Assembly (NCBI GenBank): GCA_028691965.1
Contig: JAQUYE010000017.1
Span: 1 to 43,813, forward strand
Direction of reading: 5' to 3'
Source of the DNA: Paludibacter sp.
Lineage (GTDB): Bacteria; Bacteroidota; Bacteroidia; Bacteroidales; Paludibacteraceae
Length of the DNA: 43,813 nt
Shown: positions 16,005 through 25,758 of the stretch, piece after piece
Layout: every line of letters begins with the position of its first letter
Numbering within the stretch: the stretch's first letter is position 1
The notes under the pieces: model-generated
What the model saw: the letters and a program-made list of their open reading frames with translations, nothing else
Databases searched by the model: none
What the model was told of the DNA's origin: nothing
Translations under genes and position numbers: made by a program

Positions 16005-16967
16005 ATGAAAATGAAGATGAGGAAATTTGTGTTATGGTTATTGCTCCTGCCGGGCGTGTTGATTACCGGATACGTGCAGGCTCAGAAAATTACTGTACAA
16101 GCAAGTATCGATTCCACACAATTATGGATAGGTCAGCAGACCTTGATGACGTTTGAAGTTAGCCAACAACCCGGTCAACTGGTACTGACACCTTTATTCT
16201 CAGATACCATCATCGATGGTATTGAATTGGTGGAGCCAGTGAAAAGCGATACTACTCAAACTGCGGATGGACATTTGCTGGTGCGTCAGCAGTACCTGGT
16301 AACTGCCTTTACCGATTCTTTATACCTAATACCTGCTTTCCCTTTTGTGTCAGAAGGAGAAGATACGGTTTGGTCGAATCCATTATCCCTGAAAGTAATT
16401 CAACCTTTTGAAATTGATACTGCATCCAATTCGATTACTGATATTAAGGATGTTGCTGCCCCGAAGTTCAGTTGGAAGTATTTTTTTCGTCAGGCTTTGC
16501 CCTGGATGATTGGATTGTTGGTACTGGCTGCTATCATCTGGTTACTGATTAGATTACTCAGGAAGAAGCCGGTCTTACCGATGTCTCAACCAGTTAAGGT
16601 AATTCCGCCACATGAGTTAGCACTGGGCAAACTGCAACAACTTAAGGACGAAAAGCTTTGGCAGCAAAATCGTCAGAAAGAGTACCATACAGCGCTCACT
16701 GATATACTTCGGGAATATTTAGAGCTCAGTTTTGATATTCCGGCTCCTGAACTTACGTCTGATGAATTACTTACGCATTTGTCATTCCTGCGTAAGGAAA
16801 ACAAAAATGCGTACACCGCATTGCAACAGATTTTACAATTAGCCGATTTGGTGAAGTTTGCTAAATGGTATGCATTGCCTGAAGAAAATGAATTATCGTA
16901 TGGTCATGCTATTGAATTTATAAACCTTACTAAAACAGAGGAGAAAGAAGACAATGGCATTTCATAA
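16005..16967 (+). CDS. BatD-like single-pass envelope protein of the Bat operon
   Basis: This protein has about 320 residues from the ATG at 16005, which has a GGGAAG ribosome site just upstream; an in-frame GTG at 15993 is less likely. A signal peptide (MKMKMRKFVLWLLLLPGVL) leads to a beta-rich periplasmic domain, one transmembrane helix near residue 160-180 (ALPWMIGLLVLAAIIWLLI), and a helical cytoplasmic tail of about 130 residues. This architecture repeats that of BatD in short form. It lies between DUF58 and batA, and its 3' end overlaps batA by 14 bases. No enzymatic motif is visible. A role as an adaptor between MoxR/VWA proteins and the periplasm is inferred. Confidence 0.8.
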   Translation: MKMKMRKFVLWLLLLPGVLITGYVQAQKITVQASIDSTQLWIGQQTLMTFEVSQQPGQLVLTPLFSDTIIDGIELVEPVKSDTTQTADGHLLVRQQYLVTAFTDSLYLIPAFPFVSEGEDTVWSNPLSLKVIQPFEIDTASNSITDIKDVAAPKFSWKYFFRQALPWMIGLLVLAAIIWLLIRLLRKKPVLPMSQPVKVIPPHELALGKLQQLKDEKLWQQNRQKEYHTALTDILREYLELSFDIPAPELTSDELLTHLSFLRKENKNAYTALQQILQLADLVKFAKWYALPEENELSYGHAIEFINLTKTEEKEDNGIS

Positions 16968-17937
16968 TCCGGAATATTTACTTGGTTTACTGGTACTGAT
17001 ACCGATGGTGTATTGGTTCCTGAAAGAATTACATCAGGCAGATGCGAGTCTTCAGATTTCTTCGCACCGAAATCTGGCTGGCTTTCCGGGAAGTATGAAA
17101 GTAAAACTTCGGAATCTGCCTTTTTATTTACGATTTATTGCAATAGCGCTATTGGTAGTTGCAATAGCGCGACCTCAGTCATCTAACTCATGGCGCTCAG
17201 AAAACACAGAGGGAATAGACATTATGATTACTATGGATATTTCAGGATCAATGTTGGCTGAGGATTTCAAGCCTAATAGATTGCAGGCTTCACAATCGGT
17301 TGCAAATGAATTTATCTTATCCCGACCAAATGATAATATAGGCCTTGTGCTTTTTGCAGCTAAAAGTTTTACTCAATGTCCGTTAACCACTGATCACGCC
17401 GTTTTGATTAATTTGTTTAACAACATAAACTACGGAATGATAGAGGATGGAACCGCTATCGGTCTGGGATTGGCCAATGCAGTTGCACGTCTAAAAGAAA
17501 GTAAGGCAAAATCGAAAGTTGTTATCCTGCTAACCGACGGTGACAATAACCGTGGTGATATAGCACCGGTTTCGGCCGGAGAACTGGCAAAAGCATTGGG
17601 TATAAGGGTATATACAATTGGAGTTGGTTCGTACGGAATGGTAAATATCCCGGTACAAACTCCCCTCGGACAACAGTATCAGCAGATTGAGTCGGCTTTT
17701 GATGAAACGCCGTTGAAAGAAATTGCCGACATGACGGGTGGTCAATACTTCAGGGCTACCAATAATGAAAAGTTGAGAGATATTTATGCGGAAATTGATC
17801 AAATGGAAAAAACTAAGATTAATGTTCGCGAATATAGCCGGAAATACGAAGAGTATTTTCTCTTTGCCTTGGCAGCCATGGTGTTGCTTGTTGCTGAAGT
17901 GCTGTTGCGCAATGTGTATTTACGTAAAATTCCCTGA
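16954..17937 (+). CDS. batA: BatA, VWA-domain membrane protein
   Basis: This 327-residue protein has an N-terminal transmembrane pair (LLGLLVLIPMVYWFL; LRFIAIALLVVAIARPQ). A VWA domain follows with an intact metal-ion site (DISGS near residue 94, DGTAIG, LLTDGDNN), then a C-terminal helix. It belongs to the Bacteroides aerotolerance proteins, membrane-anchored VWA modules thought to bind partners in the periplasm. It is followed by batB after 17 bases. Confidence 0.93.
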   Translation: MAFHNPEYLLGLLVLIPMVYWFLKELHQADASLQISSHRNLAGFPGSMKVKLRNLPFYLRFIAIALLVVAIARPQSSNSWRSENTEGIDIMITMDISGSMLAEDFKPNRLQASQSVANEFILSRPNDNIGLVLFAAKSFTQCPLTTDHAVLINLFNNINYGMIEDGTAIGLGLANAVARLKESKAKSKVVILLTDGDNNRGDIAPVSAGELAKALGIRVYTIGVGSYGMVNIPVQTPLGQQYQQIESAFDETPLKEIADMTGGQYFRATNNEKLRDIYAEIDQMEKTKINVREYSRKYEEYFLFALAAMVLLVAEVLLRNVYLRKIP

Positions 17938-17954
17938 GAGTAAGCAAAAAGAGT

Positions 17955-18989
17955 ATGTTTAGATTCGCAGATCCTGAATATTTAGTCCTACTGGCAGTCA
18001 TCCCCGTGTTGGCAGCTGTGTTTATATATCGTCGCATCAGGCAGCGTAAGGCTATTCGTAATTTTGGCGATCCTGACCTGCTTGCTCAACTTATGCCCAA
18101 TGTTTCGCGCATACGACCAATAGTTAAGTTTGCTATGCTGTCGTTTGCGCTGCTGTTGGTGATTATTGTGTTAGCACGACCTCAGTTTGGAACAAAAGCT
18201 CAGGAAGTTAAGCGACAGGGAATAGAAGTTATGGTCGTACTTGACATTTCTAATTCCATGATGGCTCAGGATGTACAGCCGAATCGTCTGGAAAAGGCAA
18301 AACAGGTATTGTCACGCTTAATTGATCAGATGAAAGATGATAAGGTAGGGATGGTAGTATTTGCAGGTGATGCATTTACTCAATTACCTATAACTGCTGA
18401 TTATGTTTCTGCAAAGATATTTCTTCAATCGATTAGTCCGAAGTTGATTGCTCGTCAGGGTACTGCAATTGGTTCGGCTCTTGAACTTGCTGTTAAATCG
18501 TTTACTCCTAATGATCAGACATCGAAAGCTATCATCCTTATTACCGATGGAGAAAATCATGAAGATAATGCTGTTGAAGCTGCCAGGATGGCAACTGACA
18601 AAGGGGTTGTGGTTCATGTTATCGGAATGGGTCGTCCTGAAGGAGCTCCTATACCGATTGATGGTTCTATGAGCTTTTGGAAAGATAATCAGGGAAATGT
18701 GGTGGTTTCTAAGTTAAACGAGCAGATGTGTCAGGATATTTCTGCTGCCGGTAATGGTATTTATGTTAGAGCAGATAATACGAATGCTGCCTACCGCGCA
18801 GTGTCTTCAGAATTGGATACCCTGGCTAAATCTGAACTTTCAGCAACTGTATTTGCTGATTACAACGAGCAGTTTCAGTCGTTTGCCATTTTGGCCTTGT
18901 TGCTGTTGATCATTGAATATTTTGTATTGGAACGAATTAACAAACGATTGAGCAGGTTGAAGATATTTGATTTAAAAGAGAAAATGTAA
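17955..18989 (+). CDS. batB: BatB, VWA-domain membrane protein
   Basis: This 344-residue protein is a paralogue of BatA. Two N-terminal transmembrane segments precede a VWA domain with DISNS near residue 96, RQGTAIGSAL and ITDGENHEDN. A C-terminal helix (FQSFAILALLLLIIEYFVL) anchors it again. The metal-site residues are intact. Close spacing to batA and batC supports a single complex. Confidence 0.93.
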   Translation: MFRFADPEYLVLLAVIPVLAAVFIYRRIRQRKAIRNFGDPDLLAQLMPNVSRIRPIVKFAMLSFALLLVIIVLARPQFGTKAQEVKRQGIEVMVVLDISNSMMAQDVQPNRLEKAKQVLSRLIDQMKDDKVGMVVFAGDAFTQLPITADYVSAKIFLQSISPKLIARQGTAIGSALELAVKSFTPNDQTSKAIILITDGENHEDNAVEAARMATDKGVVVHVIGMGRPEGAPIPIDGSMSFWKDNQGNVVVSKLNEQMCQDISAAGNGIYVRADNTNAAYRAVSSELDTLAKSELSATVFADYNEQFQSFAILALLLLIIEYFVLERINKRLSRLKIFDLKEKM

Positions 18990-18995
18990 TTTGGT

Positions 18996-19646
18996 ATGAC
19001 TATTAAGCAGATTTTATTGTTCGTTGCTTTCTCAGGCTCACTCATTCCGGCAATTGCACAGGAGGAGTACAAACCTTTGCGTGAAGGGAATAAACAATAC
19101 AAAGCCAGGAAATATACAGAGGCTGAAATTGAATACCGCAAGGGACTTCAACGCAATAAATCATCCTTTGATGCTAACTATAACCTTGGTAACGCTTTGT
19201 TTCGGCAGCAAAAGTATGCCGAAGCGTTGGAGCACTACCAGGCGGCCGTACCGATGGAAAAGGATTCTAAGTTAAAGTTAGCTTCAGCTTTTCATAATTC
19301 AGGGAATGCACTGTTGATGGAAAAAAAGGTGAAGGAAAGTATCGAGGCCTATAAACAAGCGTTGAAATTGAATCCTTCGGATGATGATACACGATACAAC
19401 CTGGCATTCGCTCAGTATTTATTGAAGAACCAGGATCAACCTCCTCAGCAACAGCAACAGCCTCAGCAGCAAAAACAGGAGCAAAAACAGGAACAACAAG
19501 AGCAACAACCTGCTCCTCAGGAGGGAATGTCGAAGGAACAAGCTGAGCAGATACTTCAAGCGCTGATGCAGGACGAGAAGGAGACCATGGAAAAGGCTAA
19601 AAAGCAACCAAAGGCATCCCGCAAAGGTAGTGAAAAGGACTGGTAA
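18996..19646 (+). CDS. batC: BatC, TPR protein
   Basis: This 216-residue protein has a signal peptide ending near AIAQ, two to three tetratricopeptide repeats (YKARKYTEAEIEYRKGL; NYNLGNALFRQQKYAEALEHY; HNSGNALLMEKKVKESIEAY) and a low-complexity Gln/Pro tail of about 50 residues encoded by CAG/CAA runs. TPRs are protein-binding scaffolds; the location is periplasmic. The Gln/Pro tract is prone to length variation. It starts 6 bases after batB. Confidence 0.9.
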   Translation: MTIKQILLFVAFSGSLIPAIAQEEYKPLREGNKQYKARKYTEAEIEYRKGLQRNKSSFDANYNLGNALFRQQKYAEALEHYQAAVPMEKDSKLKLASAFHNSGNALLMEKKVKESIEAYKQALKLNPSDDDTRYNLAFAQYLLKNQDQPPQQQQQPQQQKQEQKQEQQEQQPAPQEGMSKEQAEQILQALMQDEKETMEKAKKQPKASRKGSEKDW

Positions 19647-19649
19647 GAG

Positions 19650-21500
19650 ATGGTTATGAAACAGATGTGGAACAAAAAAGTGAATATGGCAAAACGATGG
19701 TTATTTCCTCTGCTTTTATTGCTATCCCTGCAAGGGATACGGGCAAATGATGTAAAGCTGACTGCCTCAGCACCTGCGACGGTGATTTTGGGGAAGCCAT
19801 TCCAGATTACCTATACTGCCAATGCTAAAGTATCTGATTTCAAAGCTCCGGCAATTACGAATTTTGATATTTTAGCAGGTCCTTTTAAAGCAGAGAGTTA
19901 CAGTTCGCAAATTGTAAACGGAAATATGACTTCTTCGGTTTCGATAGCATATACCTTTACACTACAGGCTCAAAAGACGGGTACTTTTACTATTCCTTCA
20001 GCATCTGTAACTGTTGATAAGGAGCGAGTTACTTCCAATGGTTTGAGCATAAAGGTATTACCTGCTGATGAACAATCTTCATCTACTGCTAGCTCCGGAT
20101 CATCGGGCACCAACACTACTATTTCTGCTTCCAATTTGTTTATTCGTCCTATACTTTCGAAGTCGACGGTATACGAACAGGAAGTAGTTAAACTTACCTA
20201 TAAATTGTATACTACTTACGATGTAGTACAGTGTAATGCACGAACAATTCCGGATTTTAAGGGATTTCTCTCACAAGAGATGGAACGAAGTAGTAACACA
20301 CAATTAGATTATGAGAATTACAACGGGAAGAATTACCTTACCGCAGTATTATACGAAACCTTGTTATATCCGCAATCATCAGGCGAAATTAAAGTTGATA
20401 AGGCATCCTTTGATGCCATTATACGCGTTCAAAACCGACAGCCGGTACGTAGTATTTTTGATGAGTTTTTTGATTCCTATAGTAATGTAGCCCACAGTAT
20501 TGAGGTACCTGCGGTTAAGGTTAACGTTAAATCACTTCCTACAGGCAAGCCTTCAGGCTTTAACGGAGTGGTTGGAAATTTCAGCCTTAGTTCAAGTATC
20601 TCAGCTGAACAGGTGAAAGTAAACGAAGCTGTCACGCTGAAAATTAGTATTTCCGGTAACGGAAACATGAAACTGATTCAGAACCCGACACTTGATTTCC
20701 CGGATGCCTTCGAGGTATATGATCCGAAAGTAAATAATAACTTTAAAGTATCGGGTGGCGTTTTAAGTGGAGCTAAATCGGTCGAAATTATGTTTATTCC
20801 CCGTCATGCCGGAACTTTTGAGATCCCTTCTTATACACTTTCTTACTTTGACTTAAAGGAAAACCGGTATATCACCCATGCAACTCCTACTTATATTGTT
20901 CAGGTATTAAAAAGTGATGGCACCGTTGAGGAAGCGGTTGTTACAGGATCATACGCACGAAAGGAAGATGTAAAGCAGTTAGGTAATGATATACGTTATA
21001 TTCATACCGGAGCCATGAAGCTGCTACAACAACCGGTTTATAGTATAGATAAACCGATTGCATGGATGATTTATCTGGCGCCTGCAACTATTGCACTTCT
21101 GTTATTCCTTATTTTCCGTAAACAGGCAAAGGAAAATGCAAATTTGAAATTGGTGAAGAATAAACGGGCAAATAAGATTGCCCGCATGCGTCTGAAAGTT
21201 GCAATGCGTATGTTGAAAGAGGATAATGCCGACCGATTCTATGAAGAGTTGATGAAGGGATTATGGACCTACCTGAGTGATAAGTTGTCGATTCCGGTTG
21301 CAGAGCTTACCAAGGAAAAAGTTAGTGTTGAACTTAACCAGAGGGGGGTTGCTGACGATCTTATAAGTAACTGTACAGAGGTGCTTAACGAGTGCGAGTT
21401 TGCACGTTATGCTCCTTCGGCAGGACAACAACAGCGTGATCAGTTATACAAGACTACTGTACGGTTGATTGGAGAACTGGAAAATGAAATCAAAAACTAA
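19650..21500 (+). CDS. batD: BatD, oxygen-tolerance family protein
   Basis: This 616-residue protein has a signal peptide (AKRWLFPLLLLLSLQGIRA), long beta-sandwich periplasmic repeats of the BatD/Oxygen_tol family (residues about 30-440), a transmembrane helix near 470-490 (MIYLAPATIALLLFLIF) and a cytoplasmic helical tail. In-frame ATGs at 19650, 19659 and 19686 compete; the signal peptide fits any of them. It is the largest member of the Bat unit and follows batC by 3 bases. Confidence 0.9.
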   Translation: MVMKQMWNKKVNMAKRWLFPLLLLLSLQGIRANDVKLTASAPATVILGKPFQITYTANAKVSDFKAPAITNFDILAGPFKAESYSSQIVNGNMTSSVSIAYTFTLQAQKTGTFTIPSASVTVDKERVTSNGLSIKVLPADEQSSSTASSGSSGTNTTISASNLFIRPILSKSTVYEQEVVKLTYKLYTTYDVVQCNARTIPDFKGFLSQEMERSSNTQLDYENYNGKNYLTAVLYETLLYPQSSGEIKVDKASFDAIIRVQNRQPVRSIFDEFFDSYSNVAHSIEVPAVKVNVKSLPTGKPSGFNGVVGNFSLSSSISAEQVKVNEAVTLKISISGNGNMKLIQNPTLDFPDAFEVYDPKVNNNFKVSGGVLSGAKSVEIMFIPRHAGTFEIPSYTLSYFDLKENRYITHATPTYIVQVLKSDGTVEEAVVTGSYARKEDVKQLGNDIRYIHTGAMKLLQQPVYSIDKPIAWMIYLAPATIALLLFLIFRKQAKENANLKLVKNKRANKIARMRLKVAMRMLKEDNADRFYEELMKGLWTYLSDKLSIPVAELTKEKVSVELNQRGVADDLISNCTEVLNECEFARYAPSAGQQQRDQLYKTTVRLIGELENEIKN

Positions 21501-22266
21501 GGTGAAGACAATGAGAAGAATATTTTTAATCCCTGTAGTTTTGCTGATACTATCTCCGGTACTTGCTGCCGCTGATACAACAGCTATTTCACTGGCTAAT
21601 CGTCTGTATGCTGCAGGAAGTTATTCAGAAGCCGCTGAAAAGTACGAAGAATTATTACTTACCGAAGGGGAGGCCCCTGAACTATATTACAATCTTGGGA
21701 ATGCATATTTCAAAGCTAATGAGTTAGCAAAGTCTATTTTGAATTATGAACGCGCTGTGCGACTAAAACCCGATTATGCAGATGCTATTCATAATCTGAA
21801 GTTTGCCAACTTGAAAGTAATTGATAATTTGGAAGAGAATGATGCTTTCTTCCTGAAGAAGTGGACCGACATGTTGTTGAAGCTACAGTCTTCAAATGGT
21901 TGGTTTTATTTTGGAGGAGTGGTGTTTATATTAACCATGATCTCTATCTTGTTGTTTGTATTCGGTAAAACACTATTTGTTCGCAAATTATTTTTCTATC
22001 TGGGTATGGTAGGAATCGTAGTAAGTGTGTGCTCAGTTGTGTTTTCAGGAATTCGTAAACAACAACTTATTCGTCACGATGAAGCCATAGTGCTTTCCGG
22101 AGTTGTGGTAGTTAAAAGTGCGCCAGATAAGAGCGGAACTGATTTATACCAGTTACACGAAGGGACAAAAGTTTCGGTTGTAAGTATTCTGGGTGATTGG
22201 TATGAAGTGCGTCCGGGAACCGGGAATGTAGGTTGGGTTGAAGTAAAACACCTGGAAAAAATCTGA
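21484..22266 (+). CDS. batE: BatE, TPR and SH3-domain protein
   Basis: This protein has about 260 residues. From the N-terminus it has a signal peptide (RRIFLIPVVLLILSPVLA), two TPRs (ANRLYAAGSYSEAAEKYEEL; YYNLGNAYFKANELAKSILN), two transmembrane segments (residues about 140-190) and a C-terminal bacterial SH3 domain (VVVKSAPDKSGTDLYQLHEG, then WYEVRPGTGNVGWV). A TTG at 21469 opens the frame, but ATG at 21484, or ATG at 21511 with a strong AAGGTG ribosome site after the batD stop, is more likely. It is the last classical Bat gene. Confidence 0.88.
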   Translation: MKSKTKVKTMRRIFLIPVVLLILSPVLAAADTTAISLANRLYAAGSYSEAAEKYEELLLTEGEAPELYYNLGNAYFKANELAKSILNYERAVRLKPDYADAIHNLKFANLKVIDNLEENDAFFLKKWTDMLLKLQSSNGWFYFGGVVFILTMISILLFVFGKTLFVRKLFFYLGMVGIVVSVCSVVFSGIRKQQLIRHDEAIVLSGVVVVKSAPDKSGTDLYQLHEGTKVSVVSILGDWYEVRPGTGNVGWVEVKHLEKI

Positions 22267-22268
22267 AC

Positions 22269-22853
22269 ATGCTGGAAACTTTATTAGAACTTGATCGATC
22301 ACTATTTTTACTGATAAATGGATGGCATTCTCCTTTTATGGATGAAATCATGTATTTTGTAAGTAAAGTCTGGATTTGGGCACCCTTGTACCTTACATTT
22401 ATTATTTATGCAGTAAAACGATGGAAACTTGAATCTATCTGGATAATCGCTGCAGTTATTATTTGTGTGGTAGCTACGGATCAATTAACTAACCTTACTA
22501 AAGAGGTATTTCAGCGATTACGGCCATCTCACGAGCCATTACTGGAAGGCCTTGTTCATCATGTTAACGGCTATGTCGGAGGACGGTTTGGTTTTGTATC
22601 CGGTCATTCATCAAATGCCTTTGGTTTTGCTATGCTGAGTTCGCTCATTATAAGGAATCCGTCTTATTCCATTTTTGTTTTTTTCTGGTCTGGTCTGGTT
22701 GCCTACTCCAGGATGTATCTGGGCGTGCATTACCCCTTAGATATTGTGGGTGGAGTTATACTCGGATTAATTGTAGCCGCAGGAGTATTTCTAATCTTAG
22801 AAAAGGTTCGCAAGCGTTTAAGATCAGCTATAAAATCAGGTTTTGACGATTAA
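22269..22853 (+). CDS. PAP2-family membrane phosphatase
   Basis: This 194-residue polytopic protein carries the three PAP2 motifs: KEVFQRLRP, SGHSS within VSGHSSNAFGFA, and SRMYLGVHYPLD. The catalytic His residues of motifs 2 and 3 are present. Such enzymes remove phosphates from lipid pyrophosphates, for example undecaprenyl pyrophosphate or lipid A. It begins 2 bases after batE and ends convergently 10 bases from hisF. The exact lipid is not decidable here. Confidence 0.92.
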   Translation: MLETLLELDRSLFLLINGWHSPFMDEIMYFVSKVWIWAPLYLTFIIYAVKRWKLESIWIIAAVIICVVATDQLTNLTKEVFQRLRPSHEPLLEGLVHHVNGYVGGRFGFVSGHSSNAFGFAMLSSLIIRNPSYSIFVFFWSGLVAYSRMYLGVHYPLDIVGGVILGLIVAAGVFLILEKVRKRLRSAIKSGFDD

Positions 22854-22863
22854 GAACACCAGG

Positions 22864-23616
22864 TTATCGTATAGTTATTCCTTCTTCGCGAAGATAATCC
22901 TTTAATTCCGGGATTCCGATTTCCTTGTAATGGAATATACTTGCAGCAAGGGCTGCATCAGCTTTTCCTTTATCAAATACTTCCTTGAAATGTTCCATAC
23001 TACCAGCTCCGCCACTGGCTATTACGGGTACATTGACAGCTTCTGATACTGCTCGGGTGATATCTATTCCGAATCCGTTTTTAGTACCGTCGTGATCCAT
23101 TGAAGTTAACAGGATTTCGCCTGCTCCCAACTCCACTGCCTGACGAACCCAATCGAGGGTTCGAATGTCGGTAGGTACTCTACCTCCGTTCAGGTATACA
23201 TACCACTCCCCATCACGTTCTTTGGTGTCGACAGCAAGTACTACACATTGACTACCAAAACTCATTGCTAATTCACGTATGAGTTCCGGTCGACGCACGG
23301 CTGCAGTGTTAACAGAGATTTTATCTGCTCCGCATGCCAATAATACGGACACATCTTCAACGCTTGCTATTCCGCCCCCTACAGTAAAGGGGATGTTAAT
23401 ATGTCTGGAAATTCTCGTTACCAGTTCGGATAAAGTTTTTCGTTTTTCGTTTGTGGCGGTTATATCCAGAAAGACCAATTCGTCGGCACCCATTTTTGCG
23501 TATAAAGATCCGAGTTCAACAGGATCACCAACGTCGCGTATATTAATGAAATTAACTCCTTTAACCGTTTTTCCGTCTTTTATATCTAAACAGGGAATGA
23601 TGCGTTTTGCCAACAT
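22864..23616 (-). CDS. hisF: imidazole glycerol phosphate synthase cyclase subunit HisF
   Basis: This 250-residue TIM-barrel protein has the catalytic Asp11 within CLDIK and the second catalytic Asp near 130 within AVDTK. Phosphate-binding loops GGGIASVED and [10 protein letters not shown] are present. It makes imidazole glycerol phosphate and AICAR for histidine and purine metabolism with HisH. No hisH, hisA or hisIE is adjacent, which is unusual. It follows mtaB by 12 bases on the minus strand and meets the PAP2 gene convergently. Confidence 0.93.
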   Translation of the reverse strand: MLAKRIIPCLDIKDGKTVKGVNFINIRDVGDPVELGSLYAKMGADELVFLDITATNEKRKTLSELVTRISRHINIPFTVGGGIASVEDVSVLLACGADKISVNTAAVRRPELIRELAMSFGSQCVVLAVDTKERDGEWYVYLNGGRVPTDIRTLDWVRQAVELGAGEILLTSMDHDGTKNGFGIDITRAVSEAVNVPVIASGGAGSMEHFKEVFDKGKADAALAASIFHYKEIGIPELKDYLREEGITIR

Positions 23617-23628
23617 ATTAAATGAGTT

Positions 23629-24921
23629 TTAATCGAATACCAAATTATTTTCAGTAAGTTGTATCAGTTCAATTGTGTTGACCTTTTGACGAGTCATCGG
23701 GGCCATCACCTTTACATAATTGGAGGTGAAGCCCATCATGTTATCTCCATGACTTCGACTTTCCCACAGGACTGGATATTCTTTACCGAGTTGAGAAGTG
23801 TAAAATGATCTTATTTTTTTATCAGAGAGTTGATGTAAGATTTCGCTACGACGTTTGCGTTCAGAAATACTGTTGTGGTGTTCTATTTCCAGCATTTTAG
23901 TGTCGGCACGTTCAGAATACGTAAACACATGCAATTGCGAAATGTCTAAAGAGTCTATGAATCGACAAGATTCTTCAAAAAGTTCAGCAGTTTCGCCATG
24001 GACACCAACAATAACATCCACTCCAATAAATGCATGGGGCATCAATTCCTTAATCCGACCTACTTTATTGGCAAAAAGTTCACGGTTGTACTTCCGTTTC
24101 ATTAGCTGAAGAACTTCATTTGTTCCTGATTGGAGTGGAATGTGAAAGTGAGGCATGATTCGTTGACTTACTGCCACGAAGTCAATAATTTCGTCACTTA
24201 ACAGGTTTGGTTCGATTGATGAGATACGGAAGCGAACATCTGCTTCAATCTTATCCAGTGCCTTTACAAGTTCAAAAAAGCTTTCACCGGTGCTGCGTCC
24301 AAAATCTCCGATGTTTACACCGGTTAGAACAATTTCTCTGGCTCCGTCGCGGATTGCTTCTTCAGCCCTTGCAACGGTTTCAGCAACAGAAGCGCTTCTG
24401 CTTCTCCCTCTTGCTAAGGGGATAGTGCAATAGGTACAGAAATAGTCACAACCATCCTGTACTTTCAGGAATGATCGGGTTCGGTCGTCCCTGGAACAGG
24501 AAGGTTTGAATTCACGAACGCGCTTAACAGAATTACGGTGTACCTTCTCAGTATCTTTGTTTATAGTTCGAAGATATTCCAGCACTGAAAACTTTTCGTT
24601 GGCACCTAATACGAGATCAACTCCTTCTAATTGGGCAATCTCATCGGGTTTAAGCTGAGCGTAGCATCCTGTAACCACCATAATAGCATCGGGATGTTGC
24701 CGGTTAAGGCGATGAATTGCCTGACGACTCTTACGGTCAGCTATATCTGTCACCGAGCAGGTGTTAATAATGCATACGTCGGCTTGTTCTCCGGATTTGA
24801 CTTTTACGAATCCTTCGTCCTTCATCTTTTTCGCAATAGCCGATGTTTCAGCAAAGTTGAGCTTACATCCAAGCGTGTGAAAAGCTACTTTTTTATTATT
24901 AAATATAAAATTATCTGTCAT
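23629..24921 (-). CDS. mtaB: tRNA ct6A37/t6A37 methylthiotransferase MtaB
   Basis: This 430-residue radical-SAM enzyme adds the 2-methylthio group to t6A37 of tRNA. The N-terminal cluster cysteines are TLGCKLNFAE, NTCSVTDIADRKSRQ and TGCYAQ; NTCSVTD distinguishes MtaB from MiaB. The radical-SAM motif CDYFCTYC lies near residue 157. It starts 9 bases after the nitroreductase stop, so it is cotranscribed. Confidence 0.94.
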   Translation of the reverse strand: MTDNFIFNNKKVAFHTLGCKLNFAETSAIAKKMKDEGFVKVKSGEQADVCIINTCSVTDIADRKSRQAIHRLNRQHPDAIMVVTGCYAQLKPDEIAQLEGVDLVLGANEKFSVLEYLRTINKDTEKVHRNSVKRVREFKPSCSRDDRTRSFLKVQDGCDYFCTYCTIPLARGRSRSASVAETVARAEEAIRDGAREIVLTGVNIGDFGRSTGESFFELVKALDKIEADVRFRISSIEPNLLSDEIIDFVAVSQRIMPHFHIPLQSGTNEVLQLMKRKYNRELFANKVGRIKELMPHAFIGVDVIVGVHGETAELFEESCRFIDSLDISQLHVFTYSERADTKMLEIEHHNSISERKRRSEILHQLSDKKIRSFYTSQLGKEYPVLWESRSHGDNMMGFTSNYVKVMAPMTRQKVNTIELIQLTENNLVFD

Positions 24922-24930
24922 TCCCGAAGT

Positions 24931-25563
24931 TTAAATATACTCAAATAGATCAGCCTTGCTTTTTCTGACTTTTGGTAAAGTAGCATTGTAATCTGTTGCT
25001 TCATCACGCACACCGATGGCCATTAAACATACTGAGCCAAGGTTGCGTTTTTCGAGACCCAGCAATTCATCAAGAGCAGGAGGAGTAAAACCTGCAATAG
25101 GTACTGAGTCAACGTTTTCTACAGCTGCAGCAGCCAAAGCAAAACCCAAAGCTATGTATACCTGATGCGATGACCAGATAAAATTGTCTTCTTCCGTCTG
25201 TAAGGTAAGTGCGCTCATCATCTGACGATAGGCTGTTACTTTTGCAAGCGGCAGAGTTGGGCGCGTGATCTTAATATTCTCAACATACTCATCCAGAAGT
25301 TCCGGGGTAATTCTCTTGTAACCGGCAAATACAAGTAAATGGGATGATTTTGGGATTTGCGGTTGCCCTTTGGCTGATTTCTCAAAAATCCTGTCTTTAA
25401 TTTCCTGATCTTCGATTATAATTACTTTAAAAGGCTGAAGTCCCATGGATGTAGGGGCCAACCGTATGGCTTCCAGAATGGTTTCAACTTTGTCGGGACT
25501 CACTTTCTTCCCGCTCATCTGCTTACTCGCGTAGCGTTTATTTAAACTTTCAATAAAATTCAT
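24931..25563 (-). CDS. nitroreductase-family NAD(P)H oxidoreductase
   Basis: This 210-residue flavoprotein is of the NfsB/nitroreductase family. The N-terminal RYASKQM, the FMN region LAPTSMGLQPFKV near residues 40-53 and the C-terminal GLEKRNLGSVCLMAIGVRDEA are typical. An upstream in-frame ATG at 25608 lies just outside a -7 promoter box at 25596-25603, so the ATG at 25563 is the start, giving MNFIESLNKRYASK. It is the first gene of nitroreductase-mtaB-hisF. The physiological substrate is unknown. Confidence 0.88.
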   Translation of the reverse strand: MNFIESLNKRYASKQMSGKKVSPDKVETILEAIRLAPTSMGLQPFKVIIIEDQEIKDRIFEKSAKGQPQIPKSSHLLVFAGYKRITPELLDEYVENIKITRPTLPLAKVTAYRQMMSALTLQTEEDNFIWSSHQVYIALGFALAAAAVENVDSVPIAGFTPPALDELLGLEKRNLGSVCLMAIGVRDEATDYNATLPKVRKSKADLFEYI

Positions 25564-25595
25564 TGATGTAACTTGATTATGAATCAATAGAAACG

Positions 25596-25603
25596 CAAAA
25601 TTA
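25596..25603 (-). promoter_or_regulatory. -7 box of the nitroreductase-mtaB-hisF unit
   Basis: Reading the minus strand, TAATTTTG matches TAnnTTTG and lies 32 bases upstream of the ATG at 25563. It decides that start over the in-frame ATG at 25608. Confidence 0.65.
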
Positions 25604-25758
25604 CACATTTTGTTTAGATTAATCGTGTTTGTGAAGATTTCTTAGGATTTGATGTAGATCTAGAGGCCCATCTATAAGCTAAGTAAAATTTATAAAAATG
25701 TACCGATTAAAAACAGCCGGTTATTCCCTTAACTATGCGTTATATCGTCCTTTTTTTG

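Noticed and set aside
19435-19520. CAG/CAA repeat tract as a possible repeat element
   Set aside because: It is the in-frame Gln/Pro tail of BatC, not an independent repeat element.
25604-25758. Possible small RNA in the divergent gap before ffh
   Set aside because: Only a short TAGATCTA palindrome and no terminator-like hairpin or SRP RNA loop sequence could be found.
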